Source: Karalla daura
Lineage: Eukaryota; Chordata; Actinopteri; Chaetodontiformes; Leiognathidae
Reading direction: 5' to 3'
DNA: 64,000 nt
NCBI GenBank assembly: GCA_029224185.1
Contig: CM055191.1
Location: 20,783,760-20,847,759, forward strand
Made by a program: the position numbers and the translations under genes. Below are positions 59,055 through 64,000 of the stretch, one piece after another. The notes beneath the pieces are model-generated. The model ran no database searches. It was not told the DNA's origin and worked only from the letters and a program-made list of their open reading frames with translations. How positions within the stretch are numbered: position 1 is the stretch's first letter; every line of letters starts with the position of its first letter.

Positions 59055-59269
59055 CTGCGGGGGAGCGTCGGCGAAATACTACTCTGTTCGTGGGGAGAGC
59101 AGCGAGCGGAGGCTCCGGTGGCAGCGGAGAGCCGGAGAGCAGCATGGGGAGACGGAGCGGCGGCAGCGGCCGCGGGGACCCAGGTGACTCGCTTTGATAC
59201 TCGCCTCGTTGCCGGGACTCAGGCCGGAGCTCTGCTTGTGTAGGATGCGCAGCTGGTGCATACTGGATA

Positions 59270-61230
59270 CCGCAGTGGACTTTTCTGACTTTTAGACGCT
59301 GTTAAACGTGTAGGTGACATTCCTAACTCGATTAGGGCGATTTTACTGCAACAAGGGGTTTATTCTGTGCGGTCTGCATTTTGCGTCTGTGAGGGAGCTC
59401 AGTCGTCCAGGACTTAGAAACCTTTAGGTGCTAGAAAGAAAAGATAGGGCAACTGGACTTTTCAAGAATCTAACTTGTCCAATTGATTTAATATTTTTTT
59501 TAGCACCAAAATGTGCATTATCATGCAAAGACATGGACTGTGTGACAGATTGATGTGTTTAGGAGGTCTGCAACATTTCTACTAAAATGCTGAGGGTGTG
59601 TGCAGAGCAGTACGACTGTCATCTCTGCTGTCTAATGTGTGTGTGGCTGTGTGTGTGTGTCTGAAAGAGCGTTTCACCTCTGTAAGTAGAATATCATTTA
59701 TTTTTTCATTATTTAAATAGATTTATTAGTCAATCAGTTCATTCATTTTAAGCGAAATTAATTTATTACATTTTAAAAAACGCACGGAACAACAAGGCAC
59801 AACTCTGTCATTTTATTTTACTCAAAGCGGATTAAAAGCATGCCTCTGCCCTCTGACGCTCAGGCCTGATCCATGGGGGACGTCACTAGCCTGTGAGCTC
59901 AATTTTAGATATCTTCTGAAATTAAAAAAGCAAAACAAAACAATACTTTATTGAGGAAAAAACCTGTAACAAAACGTGAATAAATTGTATTAAACGGGGG
60001 TCAGCGTTGTAGCTTATTTATGGACAGTCTGATGTAACAGATTGAGTGTTTTAGCTGCTTTAATTGAGACATCTGCATTTGAAACTAGTGAATTAGCGTA
60101 AACTCCAGTGTCTTGCTGCTTATAAAAAAAAAACAAAAACAAAAGAAAAACATTGCTCGTCAATGTCAGAATCCAGCATTTTCACTGCCATTCATCACTG
60201 TTGGGGAAAGTGTAGTTGAGTAGATTTTCTTGGCTGAAAACCTGCCCATAAAGTAAACAAACGCACTGTTGTGTTGCAGCAGGCTGTAAAGTGAATTAAC
60301 AGGGCTGCCTGTGGAGGAGTGGCCACCACACAAAAAGGAGGCTCCTGTTATTGAAGTTCAGCTTCTATATATAGTCTGAATGACTTCACAGATTTTTTTT
60401 TATGTATACTAAAATATACCATTTGTACGCTCCCTTCAGTAAATTCAGTTTGGGGCATTCATGTAGTTCCTCTCAGGTTGTTTACAGCCCTTTAAAGGAT
60501 CATTAGAGCGTTGTGCAACAACGAGAGACTTTTCAGAAATGATTTCCAGCTCCTATATACAACTCTTTTAGAGTTAATAGTGTGTGAAAAGCTGCTGGGG
60601 ATGCTCGTCATCATCACCCGGCAAAGTGAGGGTGAAGAGGAGGATTAGGTCCAGGCTCAGGCCTGAAGTCCAGGGCACTGAGGGCAGCTTTCCATCCCGT
60701 CCCAGCTGTCGTCCCCCCGGTGTCAGCTTCAGGGACCAGGACTTTGTCCAGAGAGGGGACATTCCTGGCCGACCGCTGCTGGTTGCCATAGGGAGAGGTA
60801 AATGAAACAACAGCCGTCGAGTCGATGCTGCTCCCCCCTCCCCTGTACCCCACCTCCCCTGCTCCTGGACTATCTAAAGGCCTCTATTTAGAGAGGCTCT
60901 CTGCTGCGGGGACAAAGCCTTCGCAGGGATAAAGGAGGGAGGAGTAAAGAGCACAGGGCCCTGAGAGGGAGAAAGGGCTAGAAAAACTGAAAAAGATGAG
61001 AGAGATTATGTCTGTCCTCAAAGCTGCTTCTCACACTGCAGTGACATAAAGCAATCTGTGGGAGAGAGAAATCCCTGTTTCAACTTCTGAAGCAGTCCCT
61101 TCATTTGGGATATTAGAGGGCATTAATAATTTCTACTGTACACACGCAATTAAAAAGTACTTTTAGTTGGTCTATGGCCTAAAACAATTCAATCCAGCAG
61201 AAATAAAGTCATACATACTGGCCACAAATT
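59270..61230. other. POU3F2 upstream sequence, no gene seen
   Basis: AT-rich, unique, no coding exon recognised. Contains the palindromic CCTCTATTTAGAGAGG (60881-60896). Confidence 0.5.
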
Positions 61231-61239
61231 AAATCTATA

Positions 61240-61340
61240 AATCAATGCAGGCAGTTCTTCAATATCCACAATTTATAACATCTAAACTATGCAAATGACT
61301 GGGAGTGTAATTAAACATTTTATTTAATAACTTGGACCTC
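61240..61340. promoter_or_regulatory. Candidate POU3F2 upstream element with exact octamer
   Basis: Perfect octamer ATGCAAAT at 61289-61296, next to CACAATTTATAAC and GTGTAATTAAACA. This is the site type bound by POU3F2 itself. Confidence 0.35.
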
Positions 61341-62019
61341 GCTGTAAAATTAAGTGGCAATAAAAAAGCCATTATCAAAGAAATATTTTTACAAAAAAAT
61401 ATTCTAGCCGTGCTGTAAAAACAGGGACGCTCGCGCACTGAATATGCATGCTCACAAATCATTCTCAGCAATGTTAATTTATTCCAAAAGTTCACACAAG
61501 GACACATGTCGTGTGTTTCGACTGGGGTCTGCAAACAATACAGGGGCGCGCAACAAAGGCCAAGTGCTAATCACAAAATGTTCTCTAATCCCTGCTTTCC
61601 ACGACCCGCACCAGATCCCGATTTCATACACTGATTGAAGATCTTCCTCAACTTTTCCCTTCTCTCTGCTGCTTCAGAGGCCAAAACAGAGGATGTCTAA
61701 TCTCCCACGCCTCAGATGTAAAATCTAACCATTCAACAATAAATTTATCACATACCATTGTGTACAAACATGTTTTATCTGATAGTCGTCCGTTACAAGG
61801 CAACATTTTTTAAAATTGGTAATTGCCATCGTTTCTGATTAGTACGCCTTGTTTATTCATTTTTCTCTAAATAAATGACAGTTTTTCCCAAACCTTCAAC
61901 ACTTCCCGACACTGGGTAGGTTGATGAACACTGATTTCTGCAAACAGTGATATAAAACAACACAAAATGCTCATATTCCACGTATAACTCAAGCGCTCCA
62001 ATTAGGAATTACTGATTGG

Positions 62020-62740
62020 GCCTTTAATAGATCTCATTTCATAGGCTAATAATCCTTTATGGATATGAATCCAGCTGCACTGAGAGCACATGAAGCCGGC
62101 AGGATTTAAGTCATATGAAGAAAAGTTTCCAGGCACGGCTCAGTAATTCATTCTGGTAATATTGAACATTATTGTGGCGTAACATTGAAATCGGCCAAAT
62201 CAAAAGAACATTGTGGTAATTAGGCTGTAATTCAAGGAATTACCACATCGCCACACAGGCTTAAATAGTCGTGTTGGGAGAAACGCAAAGCACATTATTT
62301 TAATGGTGTAATATGCAAACTATGGCTCGTTTCAATTACGTGGCTTAACAATGCATAAATGATGCGAGCCTTGTTATTTGGACTGCAGGGTCCTCAGTTA
62401 TTCAATCACTCCGAGGGGCCAGTGTTAGGGGCCACGCTGCCTCCTCCTGTATGCTGAAAACACTGTGCTGAGCAGCCGGGGCCGCTGCCAAACCACATTT
62501 AAGGGAATAAAAATGAACAGCCGAGAATGTAAGCGTTAAATTAACAGTAGGATAATTATATGACCCGTGTGCTGTAAAGATTCAATTTCTAGCGCTCTAA
62601 TTAGGCGACTGTCTCCCCATACATCAGCTCACATCCCTCTGCCAATTTCTCAGCAGAAAGCGTCCTGCGAGCGGAAATAATTAGATTTTATTAAGACACG
62701 GCTGGTGTAATGAAGAAAATCAGAGGAGGGGCTGGTTAAA
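62020..62740. promoter_or_regulatory. Candidate conserved non-coding block upstream of POU3F2
   Basis: About 700 bases of unique, motif-dense sequence: GGTAATTAGGC, GTAATATGCAAACTATGG (octamer-like), TTTCAATTACGTGGC, CTCTAATTAGGCGAC and GGAAATAATTAGATTTTATT. This is the best candidate enhancer block in the right flank. Confidence 0.42.
62212..62247. repeat. Perfect 10-bp inverted repeat
   Basis: TGTGGTAATT (62212-62221) and AATTACCACA (62238-62247) with a 16-nt spacer, inside the candidate conserved block. Confidence 0.85.
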
Positions 62741-64000
62741 TATGATATGTTTTTTTAAAAAAAATCATTAATTGTTCCACGTGCAGTTCACTGAGTCCCG
62801 TTTAAAGACAAGGACAGTTGAGTCCAACCTGGAGGGAGGGACGCTGGGATGGCATGTTTGACTATACCAGGCCATGAAATGAAGTGTCCACTCTCCATGC
62901 GTAATAACTCACCGCAGAACGACTGTATGCAGGCCTGCAGCTAATGACTATTGTCGTCACTGGACTGGACAGAATTGCCGGTCACAATTTCCCAGAAGCC
63001 GAGATGACATATTTAACATCCCACTTTGCTGGCCATCTTTGATAAGATGTCTGGGATGGATGTTTGTGCCGAGCTGCTCTCGCACCACTCAGCTGAAGAG
63101 GGGACGTTGCTCTGAGCTCACTGCAAGCCAGCCTCCAGCCAAACTCCAAATCTGAAGCCTTCACATGCTCATTTCATCCATTGAAACCTAAACATTTGTT
63201 AGAATAGGCATAGATGAGACAATCACTCAGTCAGACATTTTTATAACAACACTAGAATTTAAATGATGAGTCGGTTGTTAAACTTGTTTAACAAATCCGA
63301 ACTACAGGACACAGAGTCCAGTGAGGGAACAATAAGACGTTAATGCTTTATGTTTAGTGCCACAAAGACACAAACTAGTCCCCGCTGGAACATTATTGGT
63401 TTATTACAGGCTCATCTGCGGGGACCAGTCATGGCTAAAAGGATATTCCTTGGCGTTGCTTTCAGCATTTGCCATACTTCTGACTTTTGCAACGGACGAA
63501 AAATCTCCAGAACCGCAGCAGCGTCGTAGTTTCCAAATGAAAGATATCCCGAGTTATAACAACGTAACGCTGTGAAACACAAACGGCGAAACACAAAACA
63601 TTCGATACTTTTTAATCAAGCGCGGATCAATCGTTGCCCAAGTAATAACCGAGATGTCTCGTTGTTGGGGTTTTATTTCAGATTAGCCGTTCAGATATCA
63701 ATAAGGCTTGTTTCAAGTCTTACATAACGAGAGCTGGCTCACGCCTTTCATCCTTACTGTAATTGTTGTGTGCATCATGGAGAGGGAGATTGACAGGCTT
63801 TATGGGAGGATTAATACAGTGGTTGAGTGACTACATACTGGGGCCGGGGTGGTGGAGGAGGACGAGAGTGAGAGAGAGAGAGCGAGTGAGCAAGATATGG
63901 GGTGAGAAGGAGGAGAATGAGAGGAAAGTAGGAGAGGACAAAAAGTGGGGAGAGAGTTAACGAGAGGGAGAGCATTAATTGTGTGCATTGTGCCGGGCTC
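62741..64000. other. Right end of window, no gene seen
   Basis: Unique AT-rich sequence and a GA-rich stretch at 63857-63975. No exon, RNA gene or recognised repeat. Confidence 0.5.

Overview
The window is nuclear DNA of a bony fish, most likely a spiny-rayed (acanthomorph) teleost. It carries intron-bearing vertebrate genes with GT-AG splice sites, compact introns, AATAAA/ATTAAA poly(A) signals, many (CA)n, (CT)n and (TAA)n microsatellites, and several degenerate dispersed repeats of types common in teleosts. The species cannot be told from the sequence alone. Gene identities rest on protein similarity recognised by eye; no search was run.

Five protein genes are present, in this order: PNISR (3' end, +, 1-2744), COQ3 (+, 3473-8404), FAXC (+, 11207-19814, with a long 3' UTR to about 22450), FBXL4 (+, 43056-48504, its 3' part missing at a 100-N gap) and POU3F2 (-, 57717-58856, single exon). 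Gene order and relative orientation match human 6q16 (PNISR-COQ3-FAXC-FBXL4 on one strand, POU3F2 on the other), so this is a conserved vertebrate synteny block. Coding parts were rebuilt exon by exon with agreeing splice phases: COQ3 is complete at 324 aa, FAXC at 415 aa and POU3F2 at 379 aa. PNISR gives its last 453 residues and FBXL4 its first 455.

Region by region: 1-2.8 kb holds the acidic and RS-rich C-terminal exons of PNISR. 3.4-9.1 kb is the mitochondrial coenzyme Q methyltransferase COQ3. 9.3-11.2 kb is a GC-rich spacer with promoter character. 11.2-22.4 kb is FAXC. 22.5-41.7 kb is a gene desert of about 20 kb, with microsatellites, a few old repeats and many stretches that look like conserved non-coding elements (low repetitiveness, TAATTA and POU-octamer motifs). 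43-48.5 kb is FBXL4, with very long CT tracts in its introns. 49.4-57.7 kb and 59-64 kb flank POU3F2 and again look regulatory.

The genes do not form one pathway. PNISR is a nuclear RS protein, COQ3 and FBXL4 act at mitochondria, FAXC is a GST-fold membrane protein linked to axon development, and POU3F2 is a neural transcription factor. The likely reason they stay together is long-range regulation of POU3F2 from elements in and between its neighbours, which is an inference. I found no tRNA, rRNA, CRISPR array or intact transposon, and no sign of an undescribed multi-gene system. The most useful second looks are the missing FBXL4 exons, the splice-site-adjacent tandem repeats, the octamer cluster, an in-frame N-terminal extension of POU3F2, and a perfect inverted repeat in the POU3F2 upstream block.
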